This document shows, piece after piece, positions 1 to 7,691 of a stretch of DNA of 16,809 bases (its first letter is position 1; each line of letters opens with the position of its first letter). The position numbers and the translations under genes are program-made. The notes below the pieces were generated by a model. That model was not told the DNA's origin, searched no databases, and saw nothing but the letters and a program-made list of their open reading frames with translations. This DNA comes from Rhodospirillaceae bacterium (GTDB lineage Bacteria; Pseudomonadota; Alphaproteobacteria; UBA8366; GCA-2717185): contig PBDC01000007.1 in the NCBI GenBank assembly GCA_002717185.1, positions 1-16,809 on the forward strand, given 5' to 3'.

Positions 1-312
1 AAGATCCGCCCCATCTGTCCCGTCGATTCTACCGATATCAAAAGGTGCTATCGTCGAAAATGAGGGAATCGGCTGCACGCCATGCATTTCTAGATCTTCG
101 GCCAACAAAATCAGCTTTACGCCAGGTGCTGCGCGCGCCAAGACTGCATCGATCGACCTAATTTCAGCATGCGCCACCGGCGATCTCAGGACCACAGCTA
201 TCGATGCGCCTTCGGGTTGAATATCGTCGCTGAAGCAGGCGTCTCCTAGTAGGAAGCGCTCATCTTCCTTCCGCAGTACCGGCGCCCCGATACCGCTTTC
301 TATCGTCGTCAT
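1..312 (-). CDS. Molybdenum hydroxylase large subunit, CO/xanthine dehydrogenase type (N-terminal fragment)
   Basis: This is the first 104 codons of a gene that continues past the left edge; no stop occurs in the frame. The ATG at 312-310 follows an AGGTGA ribosome-binding-like sequence. The translation begins MTTIESGIGAPVLRKEDERF and continues with FLLGDACFSDDI and RSPVAHAEIRSID. These are hallmarks of the a/b hammerhead domain at the N-terminus of the CoxL/XdhB/aldehyde oxidase family, where R-x-E/D-D-x-RF-x-x-G and VRSPHAHA-type motifs are conserved. Members hydroxylate CO, aldehydes or N-heterocycles using a molybdopterin cofactor, together with FAD and 2Fe-2S subunits. The cofactor region and active-site loop lie outside the window, so CO dehydrogenase cannot be told from other members. 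It lies 42 nt downstream of the SDR gene on the same strand and is probably cotranscribed with it. Confidence 0.85.
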   Translation of the reverse strand, partial: MTTIESGIGAPVLRKEDERFLLGDACFSDDIQPEGASIAVVLRSPVAHAEIRSIDAVLARAAPGVKLILLAEDLEMHGVQPIPSFSTIAPFDIGRIDGTDGADL

Positions 313-354
313 CGTCTCACCTGAAAACTCTAAAACGCGGCGCCCTGCGCCACT

Positions 355-1188
355 CTATTCTGCGTCAGGATTGTACACCCGGATGGGGTGATAACTCTTA
401 TAAACGTCGTTCTGATCTGACCACATTACACCATTTGCCGCGCCACCATCGACGACGATGGCTTGGCCTGTAACAAAAGTCGAACGATCACTAGCTAGAA
501 ATAGCGCCATCTGCGCGATGTCGTCAGGTCGGCCATAGCGTGGGATCGGTTGGCGGTATTTAGTATCCTTGATCCTTTCCTCGATCAACGAGTCAGGTCG
601 GCCAACCGTATTAGTCGAAAGTGGTGTCGCTATATAACCAGGGCAAATTGCGTTTACACGAATGTTATGCTCACCGAGTTCCATCGCTGTGACTTTGCTC
701 ATATGGTTCACTGCGGCTTTTGCCACGGAGTAAACTACAGGGCCGCGCCCGCAGGTCACGCCGGCAATACTGCCAGTATTAATAATGCTGCCACTCTTTT
801 GTGCCTTCATCGTAGGAATGGCATGCTTCATGCCTAAAAACACACCGCGCACCAGTACGTCCATAGTCATGTCGAACTCGTCCGCTGGCACTTCTTCTAT
901 TGGACCGAGAACGCCACCAAAGCCGGCATTATTGAAAATGCAGTCCAATCGTCCCCACTTGTCTAAAGCCAGGTCAACAGCCGCCTTTACCTGATCTTCC
1001 TGACGCACCTCGAGCTGCTTAAAAAGTGCGGCCTCACCAAGCTCTTCAGCCAATGATAATCCGCGCGCTTCCTGCATATCAGCAATAACGACCTTGGCAC
1101 CTTCAGAGACGAAAAGCCGAACTGTCCCTTCCCCGATCCCACTCGCGCCACCGGTGACAACAGCGACCTTTCCTTCAAGCTCGTGCAT
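355..1188 (-). CDS. SDR family NAD-dependent oxidoreductase
   Basis: This 277-residue protein is a classical short-chain dehydrogenase of normal length. The nucleotide-binding motif TGGASGIG is at residues 12-19. Asp37, at the end of the second strand (VVIADMQE), favours NAD over NADP. NNAG is at 86-89, the catalytic Ser140, Tyr153 and Lys157 (YSVAK) are present, and CPGYIATP follows the active site. The position normally held by the fourth tetrad residue, Asn, appears to be Leu112 (DVLVRGVF). The ATG at 1188 is chosen because AGGAGGA lies 8 nt upstream; an in-frame upstream extension has no family similarity. About 25 residues after VDGG form an unusual C-terminal tail. The gene is divergent from the PhyH-type oxygenase and precedes the molybdenum hydroxylase gene. 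It would oxidise a hydroxyl or reduce a carbonyl on an unknown small molecule. Confidence 0.93.
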   Translation of the reverse strand: MHELEGKVAVVTGGASGIGEGTVRLFVSEGAKVVIADMQEARGLSLAEELGEAALFKQLEVRQEDQVKAAVDLALDKWGRLDCIFNNAGFGGVLGPIEEVPADEFDMTMDVLVRGVFLGMKHAIPTMKAQKSGSIINTGSIAGVTCGRGPVVYSVAKAAVNHMSKVTAMELGEHNIRVNAICPGYIATPLSTNTVGRPDSLIEERIKDTKYRQPIPRYGRPDDIAQMALFLASDRSTFVTGQAIVVDGGAANGVMWSDQNDVYKSYHPIRVYNPDAE

Positions 1189-1196
1189 AGTGTCTG

Positions 1197-1203
1197 TCCT
1201 CCT
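1197..1203 (-). promoter_or_regulatory. Strong ribosome binding site of the SDR gene
   Basis: The minus strand reads AGGAGGA, an essentially perfect anti-SD match, ending 8 nt before the ATG at 1188. It decides the start against a longer in-frame reading that would begin near 1305. Confidence 0.85.
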
Positions 1204-1279
1204 AGTATTGGTTTGCCTCAGCTTACGGCACGGCACTGGTTGGTCAACGACCTCTCGACAGATCGGGGTGAAGATTGCG

Positions 1280-1285
1280 TATACT
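1280..1285 (+). promoter_or_regulatory. Candidate -10 box for the five-gene operon
   Basis: TATACT matches the sigma-70 -10 consensus at five of six positions. TCGACA at 1255-1260 matches the -35 consensus at five of six, but the 19-nt spacer is long. Transcription from this -10 would begin about at the A of the ATG at 1292, implying a leaderless or nearly leaderless mRNA. Inferred from sequence only. Confidence 0.4.
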
Positions 1286-1291
1286 AAGGCC

Positions 1292-2038
1292 ATGCACTTA
1301 AGCACGGCACAGATTGAACAGTTTGAGCGTGATGGATTTGTTCTGGCGGACGGATTTTTGGATGCGGACGAAGTAACGCATCTGCAAGACTGCTATATGG
1401 CAACCGTGGATCGACTGTCACGAGAAAACACCTTGCAGAACGTGCAGTCCGGCGAAGACAATGACGACGAGTTCCAGGTCTATCAGATCCGGACCGCCCA
1501 TTTACAGCACCCAATTTTCCGCATGCTGATCCACGACTCACGGCTACTTGATATAGTCGAAGGCCTGCTTGGACCGGAACTGCGGCTAATCCACTACCAA
1601 GGTCTATACAAACCCGCTCGCACTGGAGGCGAAGTCGGTTGGCACCAAGACAATCACTATTTCAACGTCGCGGAAAACCGTACTGTTAGCGTCTGGCTAG
1701 CGTTGGACGATACAACGGTTGAGAATGGCTGTATGTGGTACCTACCCGGACAACACCACAAGGCTCTGCCGCATGAGCAACTTTGGGACACGAATGAGAA
1801 AAAGGGCTTCTATTACGCTATCCGTGACTTGGACGATAGCAACGCGGTCCCGGCGGAAGTTAAACGTGGCAGTTTCGCGATCCACCACTGTTTGATGCCG
1901 CACCGTTCACTAAAGAATAAAACCAATCGGCCGAGAAGAGGGATCGCCATGCATTTCATGGATGCAACTATGCCGGATCCAAGCATGTTAAAAATCCTAC
2001 CCCAGGACGCGACACCAGTCCTGCGTCGGAGTGCCTAA
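1292..2038 (+). CDS. Phytanoyl-CoA dioxygenase (PhyH) family Fe(II)/2-oxoglutarate oxygenase
   Basis: This 248-residue protein matches the PhyH family in length and motifs. It opens with LSTAQIEQFERDGFVLADGF, the usual family N-terminus. The iron-binding HxD is at His118-Gln-Asp120 (GWHQDNHYF). The distal His is most likely His204 (MPHRSLKN), followed by an Arg-rich segment (NRPRRGIAMHF) that would bind 2-oxoglutarate. Family members hydroxylate small molecules with O2 and 2-oxoglutarate, giving succinate and CO2; the substrate cannot be read from sequence. The ATG at 1292 is chosen because homology begins there; an in-frame extension back to 1094 lies over the neighbouring SDR gene and its start region and has no family sequence. 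No Shine-Dalgarno site is properly spaced. It is the first gene of a coupled five-gene series and divergent from the SDR. Confidence 0.92.
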   Translation: MHLSTAQIEQFERDGFVLADGFLDADEVTHLQDCYMATVDRLSRENTLQNVQSGEDNDDEFQVYQIRTAHLQHPIFRMLIHDSRLLDIVEGLLGPELRLIHYQGLYKPARTGGEVGWHQDNHYFNVAENRTVSVWLALDDTTVENGCMWYLPGQHHKALPHEQLWDTNEKKGFYYAIRDLDDSNAVPAEVKRGSFAIHHCLMPHRSLKNKTNRPRRGIAMHFMDATMPDPSMLKILPQDATPVLRRSA

Positions 2039-2042
2039 GCTA

Positions 2043-3020
2043 ATGCGAATTATTATTTATGGTGCGGGCGGCATTGGCGGCGTCATCGGCGCGCAGTTGT
2101 TTAAAATGGGCCAAGAAGTATTGCTGATCGCGCGAGGCGCACATCTTGAGAAGATAAGAAAGGACGGTCTGCGTTACGAGACGCCTAACGGAACGGACAC
2201 ACTACCATTAGCCGCTACGGGGCATCCTTCGGAAATCGACTTTCGCGATGACGACGTCGTCTTACTAACCATGAAGGCGCATCACACGTTAGACGCGCTT
2301 GACACGCTGTGCGCCGTTGCCGGCACTGAAATCCCAGTGGTCTGCGGCCAGAATGGTGTCGCCAACGAACGTATGGCGCTGCGCCGGTTTCGGCACGTCT
2401 ACGGCATGCTGATCTACTTGCCGTCGACCTTCCTGGAGCCAGGCACGATCCAGACTACATCAGCTAAGACAATTGGTATCCTTGACACTGGCGTCTTTCC
2501 TTCTGGTATCGACGACCGGGTCGAAGCGCTTATGGAATTGCTGGAACGTGCGAATTTTAGCGCCCGACCAACAGCGGACATTATGCGGTGGAAGTACGGC
2601 AAGTTGATGATCAATCTGGGCAACGCTCTAAATGCGCTAGCACCACGCAACGACGAAGCGAACCCAGTCCGAGAATTACTAAGGGCGGAATGTCGCGCTG
2701 TTTATGCAGCCGCCAACATCGACTTCACGGAAGAGGATGAGATCACGGCCCGGCGCGGCGACTTAATGAAGGCGGGGAAGATCAATGGTATCGGCCGCCA
2801 AGGCGATTCCTCTTGGCAGGGACTGATGCGAGGGAACCGGGATATCGAGGCCGACTATTTGAACGGCGAGATCATAATGCTGGGACGTCTACACGGTGTC
2901 GCTACACCTGCGAACGAAGTCGTTCTGCGGTTAGCCAACGAGATGGCACGCGAGGGCATCGCACCGCAGAGCCTGTCTGCCATCGATCTATTGCACCAAA
3001 TCCAAGAGGCCAGCGCATGA
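2043..3020 (+). CDS. Ketopantoate reductase (PanE/ApbA) family 2-oxoacid/2-hydroxyacid dehydrogenase
   Basis: The 325-residue protein begins MRIIIYGAGGIGG, the Rossmann glycine motif of the PanE/ApbA family (residues 7-13). Further family positions are Lys78 (LTMKAHHT), the QNG at 103-105, Lys187 with Asn191 (WKYGKLMINLGNAL), and Glu269 in DIEADYLNGE, which aligns with the catalytic Glu of E. coli PanE. True PanE reduces 2-dehydropantoate to pantoate with NADPH. Many paralogs in catabolic operons act on other 2-oxo or 2-hydroxy acids, and that is more likely here given the neighbours. The ATG at 2043 is preferred; a GTG at 2031 is also in frame and would overlap the PhyH gene by 8 nt. It lies 4 nt after the PhyH stop and its own stop overlaps the DUF1989 start as ATGA. 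Confidence 0.9.
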   Translation: MRIIIYGAGGIGGVIGAQLFKMGQEVLLIARGAHLEKIRKDGLRYETPNGTDTLPLAATGHPSEIDFRDDDVVLLTMKAHHTLDALDTLCAVAGTEIPVVCGQNGVANERMALRRFRHVYGMLIYLPSTFLEPGTIQTTSAKTIGILDTGVFPSGIDDRVEALMELLERANFSARPTADIMRWKYGKLMINLGNALNALAPRNDEANPVRELLRAECRAVYAAANIDFTEEDEITARRGDLMKAGKINGIGRQGDSSWQGLMRGNRDIEADYLNGEIIMLGRLHGVATPANEVVLRLANEMAREGIAPQSLSAIDLLHQIQEASA

Positions 3021-3613
3021 ACGGCCTAATTCAGGTACCCGCGCGACGCGCCAAGGCACAACAAATCAAAGCGTGCCAGCACATTCAAATCGTCAACACG
3101 CACGGCACTCAAGTTGTCGACACTTGGGTCTTCAACGACGATGACTTAGATGAATGGATGTCCATGGAGCACACGCGGGCAACCATAGACAAGATGATGC
3201 CCGAAGTGGGTGAAGCCTTCCTGACCAATCGCCGTCGCCCGATTGTAACCATTACTGAAGATACCAGCCCCGGCGTACACGATACCTTGAACGCGGCATG
3301 CGATGTATACCGCTACCAATTGCTTGGCTGCACCGAGTATCACGACAATTGTACCGATAACCTTAAGGCCGCCCTGGCGGAATTAGGCCTGAAATCAGGT
3401 CGTACCCCCTGCCCCTTCAACATGTTCATGAACCGCCCCTGGGAAACAGGTAACCGACTGTTCAAAAAAGCCCCAGAAAGTCAGCCGGGCAATGCATTAA
3501 CCTTCCGGGCAGAGATGGACTGCATCGTCGTGATGTCAAGCTGCCCACAAGACCTCAACCCAACGAACGGACCGAACCGCCTGCCAAAAGACGTACACTA
3601 CCGGGTTTTCTGA
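3017..3613 (+). CDS. DUF1989 (urea carboxylase-associated) family protein
   Basis: The 198-residue protein has the hallmarks of the urea carboxylase-associated (UAAP) DUF1989 family. These are a central HDTLNAACD (residues 88-96), a Cys/His cluster C105-TEYH109-DNC112 followed by DNL, and the C-terminal MSSCPQDLNPTNGP (173-186) with Cys176. The conserved Cys and His residues suggest metal or thiol chemistry. In urea/guanidine carboxylase operons two members form a carboxyguanidine deiminase (CgdAB). Here there is a single member and no biotin carboxylase in view, so that activity should not be assumed. The ATG overlaps the preceding stop by 4 nt (ATGA), implying translational coupling, and the next gene starts 1 nt after its stop. 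A longer reading from 2813 only crosses the dehydrogenase gene out of frame and was discarded. Confidence 0.9.
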   Translation: MNGLIQVPARRAKAQQIKACQHIQIVNTHGTQVVDTWVFNDDDLDEWMSMEHTRATIDKMMPEVGEAFLTNRRRPIVTITEDTSPGVHDTLNAACDVYRYQLLGCTEYHDNCTDNLKAALAELGLKSGRTPCPFNMFMNRPWETGNRLFKKAPESQPGNALTFRAEMDCIVVMSSCPQDLNPTNGPNRLPKDVHYRVF

Positions 3614-3614
3614 A

Positions 3615-5033
3615 ATGAACGCTGCCGTCTCCGCCACGCGTGTGAACGCGATGTTGACAGCTGCGGTCACGCATCATGATGCCGGTCGTTTTTTAAAAGC
3701 GCTGCCACATTTCCGAAAATATTTGAAACGCCGACCGGACGATGTTGCCGCACTCAATATGGCGAGTTTTGCCGCCTTCCAAACCGACCACGCCGACATA
3801 GCTCTGAATTGGCTGAATATGGCGAAGGCGACCGACCCGAATGATGCTCAAACATTTTATAACCTAGGCCTGGTTAATCAGTCTGTCGGCCTTTGCGAGG
3901 ATGCTGCCAACGCCTACCACCGCGCTGCCGAACTCGATCCAGACTTCGGTAGCGCACACTTCAATCTCGGCACCACACTTACGCAATTGGACCGTTTGGA
4001 AGATGCGATCGCCGCGTTCGACCGAGCGATCGGCATCAATCCGGAACACGGCAAAGCACTGTCGAGCAAAGGTTATGTCCTGCACACGCAGGGCAAATAC
4101 GACGAAGCCGCTTTTGTTTATGGACGCGCCGTATCGATCCTATTCGGTGACCCGGAACCTCTAATCGGCCTTGGCAAGTGTTTGCAGGATGCGGGTCGAT
4201 TGGCCGAAGCGGCCTCGGCGTTTGCCCGCGCCGTGGACGCAAACCCCCATGACGCGGAGGCAATCAGCAATCTCGCGAATGTGATGGTGCAACGAGGCGA
4301 CGCTGAAGACGCCGTAGCGACCTGCGACGTGTTTCTAGCTCATCATCCAGCAAGTACCAGCGTCTTGGCCGCTAAGTCGGTCGCGCTGAACGAAACCGGA
4401 AATACTGATGCGGCACGGCAATTAGTCGATCTCGAACGGTTCGTCACGCCAATCCGGCAACTGCACGCGCCCGGTTTCAAGAACATGGAAATATTCAATG
4501 CAGCGATGGTCGGGCATGCGGAAAACCATCCAACCCTTGCAGTAGCGCCTACTAGCCATGCTACGCGTCTCGGCAAGCACAGTGCAGACCTGACGGCAAA
4601 GCCGAAAGGGCCGGTTGCCGCCTTCGAAAAGATGATCGGACGCGGAGTCGAAGAATTTATCGAAAGGCTCGGATCCAGTTCCGAACATCCTTTCATCGCG
4701 CACCGGCCACGCAAATGGCATTTGGCCGTCTGGGCCATCGTACTCGAAGGCAAGGGCTATCAGGTTTCACATATCCATCGGTCGGCCTGGTTAAGCGGCG
4801 TTTACTACGCGCAAGTCCCCAGCGTGGTTGACGGGAAAGGTCAAAGAGGTTGGATTGAATTTGGTGAGCCCGGGCCGGAATATCATTGGTCCGTCAAACC
4901 GGAAACTCGGCGGATTAAGCCTGAACCGGGCCTCATGGTTTTGTTCCCTAGCTATACGTTCCATCGAACGATCCCGTTCGAGTCAGACGAGACACGGATC
5001 AGTATCGCCTTTGACGTGGTTCCAGATATATGA
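3615..5033 (+). CDS. TPR protein with C-terminal putative 2OG-Fe(II) oxygenase domain
   Basis: This 472-residue protein has two parts. Residues about 12-275 form tandem tetratricopeptide repeats, seen as recurring 34-residue units such as [20 protein letters not shown] and [19 protein letters not shown]. Residues about 350-470 resemble the putative 2OG-Fe(II) oxygenase family (2OG-FeII_Oxy_5). They include [18 protein letters not shown] (His386, His388) and [13 protein letters not shown] (His450), with Arg461 in [11 protein letters not shown] as the likely 2-oxoglutarate anchor. A linker of about 75 residues joins them. TPRs usually bind peptides or proteins, so a macromolecular or carrier-bound substrate is possible but unproven. 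No signal peptide is visible. The start is the ATG 1 nt after the DUF1989 stop, and the stop overlaps the GMC start (ATGA), so it sits inside the operon. Why this fusion accompanies small-molecule enzymes is unclear. Confidence 0.85.
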   Translation: MNAAVSATRVNAMLTAAVTHHDAGRFLKALPHFRKYLKRRPDDVAALNMASFAAFQTDHADIALNWLNMAKATDPNDAQTFYNLGLVNQSVGLCEDAANAYHRAAELDPDFGSAHFNLGTTLTQLDRLEDAIAAFDRAIGINPEHGKALSSKGYVLHTQGKYDEAAFVYGRAVSILFGDPEPLIGLGKCLQDAGRLAEAASAFARAVDANPHDAEAISNLANVMVQRGDAEDAVATCDVFLAHHPASTSVLAAKSVALNETGNTDAARQLVDLERFVTPIRQLHAPGFKNMEIFNAAMVGHAENHPTLAVAPTSHATRLGKHSADLTAKPKGPVAAFEKMIGRGVEEFIERLGSSSEHPFIAHRPRKWHLAVWAIVLEGKGYQVSHIHRSAWLSGVYYAQVPSVVDGKGQRGWIEFGEPGPEYHWSVKPETRRIKPEPGLMVLFPSYTFHRTIPFESDETRISIAFDVVPDI

Positions 5034-6619
5034 GTGATTACGACTACATCATCGTCGGCGCCGGCTCAGCCGGCTGCGTGCTGGCCAACCGGTTGAGCGC
5101 CGACCCTAGGAACCAAGTCCTCCTGCTGGAAGCGGGGCCAGAGGACCGCAATTTCTGGATCCATATCCCGCTGGGCTATGGCAAGAATGTTAACAACCCG
5201 GCGGTCAACTGGTGTCTGGAATCGGAGCCGGAAGAATACCTGTATGGCCAGCGATACTTCCTGCCACGAGGCAAGGTTCTCGGTGGTTCCAGCTCAATTA
5301 ACGGGATGGTTTACGTCCGCGGACAGGTCGAAGATTACGACCAGTGGGCGCAGATGGGCTGCCGCGGCTGGTCCTATGATGACGTGCTACCCTACTTCCG
5401 CAAGGCGGAGAATAACGCTCGCGGTGAAAGCGATATACACGGTGTCGGCGGACCGCTCGACGTCTCAGACGTTACCGAAAAGACCGTGATCTACGATGCG
5501 ATGGTCGCCGCCGGCCAGGAAATAGGTATCCCCTACAATGAAGACATAAACGGGCAGGTTCAGGAAGGCATCGGTTATCACCAGGCTACAATTCGCAAAG
5601 GCAAGCGCTGCAGTACAGCCGTCGCCTATTTGAACCCTTCGAAGAGCCGATCAAATCTGCGGGTCGAGGCAGATGCGCAAGCTAAGTATGTCCTATTCGA
5701 AGGCAAGCGTGCTGTTGGCGTAGCCTATGACCGCAAGGGACGTTCACAGGAAGCGCGTGCCGGCAAGGCCGTGATCCTATCCGGCGGCGCCTTCGCCTCT
5801 CCGCAGCTGCTAGAGTTGTCCGGCGTCGGTCAGGCGGAGCGTCTCAAGGCCCTCGGCATCGATGTCATCCATGAATTGCCCGGCGTTGGCGAGAATTTAC
5901 AGGATCACTTCGTCGTTCGCATGCGTTGGAGAATCAAGAATGCCCAAACACTGAACGAGCGCGTGCACGGCCTTCGGAGCCTGCGCGAAGGCATAAAATA
6001 TTATTTGCAGCGAAAGGGCGCGCTGACACTGCCGACTTTGCCAATCGGCGCCTTCGTCCGCACGCGACAGGAACTGGCGACGCCAGACGTCCAGTTCCAG
6101 ATATTTCCTGGTTCCTACAAGGCGATCGAGGACCGAAAGCTCGACAAGGAACCAGGCGTCACAAATGGCGTCACAATGCTGCGGCTCGAAGGGCGCGGCC
6201 AAGTCCACGCAAAGTCCGCTGACCCAAAGGCGCAGCCCGGCATTTGGCACAATATGCTAGCCACTGAGAATGACCGCCGTACGACGATTGCAGGCATGTG
6301 GATGGCGCGCCAAATGATGGAGGCGCCGGCGATGCGGCCCTACATGGATTTCGAAATGACACCTGGCCCAGAGGCGCAAGACGACGACGCGTTCCTGGAG
6401 TATGCCCGACGCACTGGTGCGTCCAACTGGCACCCGGCCGGCACCTGCAAGATGGGCGCCGACCCCATGGCAGTTGTGGATCCTTCACTCAAAGTGCATG
6501 GGCTGGAAGGGTTACGGGTAGTGGACGCCTCAGTCATGCCGAACGTAGTTTGCGGCAACACCAACGCACCCACAATCATGATTGCCGAGAAAGCAGCAGA
6601 CATGATCTTGGCTAGTTGA
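5030..6619 (+). CDS. GMC family oxidoreductase, choline dehydrogenase-like
   Basis: The 529-residue FAD enzyme has full family length. The FAD-binding [14 protein letters not shown] is at residues 10-23, and the first GMC signature, with [14 protein letters not shown], begins near 85. [10 protein letters not shown] lies in the middle. The catalytic His468 is in [12 protein letters not shown] and its partner Asn510 in [19 protein letters not shown]. Relatives oxidise primary or secondary alcohols to aldehydes or ketones and pass electrons to O2 or a membrane quinone. The BetA-like sequence suggests a choline, polyol or alkanol type of substrate but does not identify it. It is the last gene of the plus-strand operon and overlaps the preceding stop by 4 nt. 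Its 3' end overlaps the convergent exporter gene by 8 nt, leaving no room for a dedicated terminator between them. Confidence 0.95.
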   Translation: MSDYDYIIVGAGSAGCVLANRLSADPRNQVLLLEAGPEDRNFWIHIPLGYGKNVNNPAVNWCLESEPEEYLYGQRYFLPRGKVLGGSSSINGMVYVRGQVEDYDQWAQMGCRGWSYDDVLPYFRKAENNARGESDIHGVGGPLDVSDVTEKTVIYDAMVAAGQEIGIPYNEDINGQVQEGIGYHQATIRKGKRCSTAVAYLNPSKSRSNLRVEADAQAKYVLFEGKRAVGVAYDRKGRSQEARAGKAVILSGGAFASPQLLELSGVGQAERLKALGIDVIHELPGVGENLQDHFVVRMRWRIKNAQTLNERVHGLRSLREGIKYYLQRKGALTLPTLPIGAFVRTRQELATPDVQFQIFPGSYKAIEDRKLDKEPGVTNGVTMLRLEGRGQVHAKSADPKAQPGIWHNMLATENDRRTTIAGMWMARQMMEAPAMRPYMDFEMTPGPEAQDDDAFLEYARRTGASNWHPAGTCKMGADPMAVVDPSLKVHGLEGLRVVDASVMPNVVCGNTNAPTIMIAEKAADMILAS

Positions 6620-7400
6620 ATAGCCCTTTGTAGACCAAACCTATGCCGATTGTAGTAAGGCTGGCGGTCAGGATCATCCGGAAGGCCCGTTCTGAAATCG
6701 TGCCACGCAGCCTACGCCCAAAAAAATAACCAGCCATGGTCGGCGCCATTAGGATCAACGACCCACGAGCGATCTCCCAGCTTAACACGGCTGAGAAACC
6801 GAGGCCCAGATATAGTGGCACCATACAAAAAAGCGCGGCCAGCGCCACGGCCGTCACGTAGCTATCCTTGTCGATGCGCAGTGCTGCGAGGTAGACCAAC
6901 GCCGGTGTGAAAATTACTGTCGTGCCACCAATTACGCCCATAGCTCCGCCAACGCATGGGTTGAGCCAGCTTTCACGCTTTTCGGAAACATCGAACCTGT
7001 TGCTGACGATTGCGACCGGGCTCATTAATATTACCACAACACCGATCAGCAGCGCGGCTGTTTGCGGCGGCAGACCAACCAATATTTGAGATCCCGCAGC
7101 CACACCGACGGCCAGGAACAAATAATATGCCCAAAAGCGTCGCAAAACAGCCAACGCCCGATTTCCATCAACCGCCTGCCAAATATTTGTGGCCATAACG
7201 GGAATTAATGTCACAGCCGCCGCCCATGCCGGTTCAACAAACAGCGCCATAACCGGAACAACAATACTGGGCAGACCGCCGCCAATCAGCCCCTTGACCG
7301 ACCCGCCAATCAGAAACGAAACGACTACCACCAGAAGCACGGTAGAGTCCGTGAAAGTAACCAGCCAATAGGCGGGTTTAAAAATTGCTAGCACATCCAT
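6612..7400 (-). CDS. TauE/SafE family membrane exporter
   Basis: This 262-residue, strongly hydrophobic protein has about eight predicted membrane segments arranged as two similar halves. The first carries [20 protein letters not shown] and the second [16 protein letters not shown], the internal duplication typical of TauE/SafE transporters. The family moves sulfite, sulfoacetate and other organic anions across the inner membrane, usually outward; the substrate here is unknown. The ATG at 7400 is preferred because AGGA lies 8 nt upstream; a TTG at 7436 in the same frame would add 12 residues without family support. It is convergent with the GMC gene and divergent from the ABC permease, so it is a single-gene unit. 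It could export an acidic end product of the neighbouring pathway, which is an inference from position. Confidence 0.9.
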   Translation of the reverse strand: MDVLAIFKPAYWLVTFTDSTVLLVVVVSFLIGGSVKGLIGGGLPSIVVPVMALFVEPAWAAAVTLIPVMATNIWQAVDGNRALAVLRRFWAYYLFLAVGVAAGSQILVGLPPQTAALLIGVVVILMSPVAIVSNRFDVSEKRESWLNPCVGGAMGVIGGTTVIFTPALVYLAALRIDKDSYVTAVALAALFCMVPLYLGLGFSAVLSWEIARGSLILMAPTMAGYFFGRRLRGTISERAFRMILTASLTTIGIGLVYKGLFN

Positions 7401-7691
7401 GGAGGTGTTCCTGCTCGACGAAATCGCCTTACGCAACGAATAACGATATTCTATGGCCCTGAATTTTGGGTATGAGGATCACCTCTTTCTATGTGAGATC
7501 GTGGATGCATCAACTGGCCTACGCAAGTAAATACTGGCCTTAGCTTGAAAAACTCAAAGTCCATCATCGATGGCGAAAAACCGCATAATCACCTTCAAGA
7601 CCGAACTAATAATCAGATTAATTTTTCTTCAACCCCAATTACCCAATGCGGGGGTCTTGCCCGACCCGTCCCGCGTTCTGTATCAAGCCCC
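7401..7691. other. Intergenic region between divergent exporter and ABC permease genes
   Basis: No gene is supported here. The permease frame stays open back to a TTG at 7545, but that segment codes for polar, low-similarity sequence and is probably untranslated. Seen in the sequence are an 8-bp direct repeat ACTGGCCT (7513-7520 and 7533-7540, 20 bp apart) and a short palindrome TAATCAGATTA (7610-7620). No remnant of a dppB-type permease or binding-protein gene could be recognised. Promoters for both flanking genes must lie here, but none could be placed with confidence. Confidence 0.6.

Noticed and set aside
1094..1291. In-frame N-terminal extension of the PhyH-type oxygenase, with a hydrophobic stretch that looks like a signal peptide
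   Set aside because: Most of it lies antisense to the SDR coding start and that gene's ribosome binding site, and family similarity begins only at 1292.
2043..3020. Calling the dehydrogenase pantothenate-pathway PanE
   Set aside because: The motifs fit the family, but no other pantothenate gene is present and the operon is catabolic, so only the family name is given.
4343..4753. 136-codon minus-strand open frame inside the TPR/oxygenase gene
   Set aside because: It is a shadow of a coherent TPR and oxygenase reading frame and shows no domain of its own.
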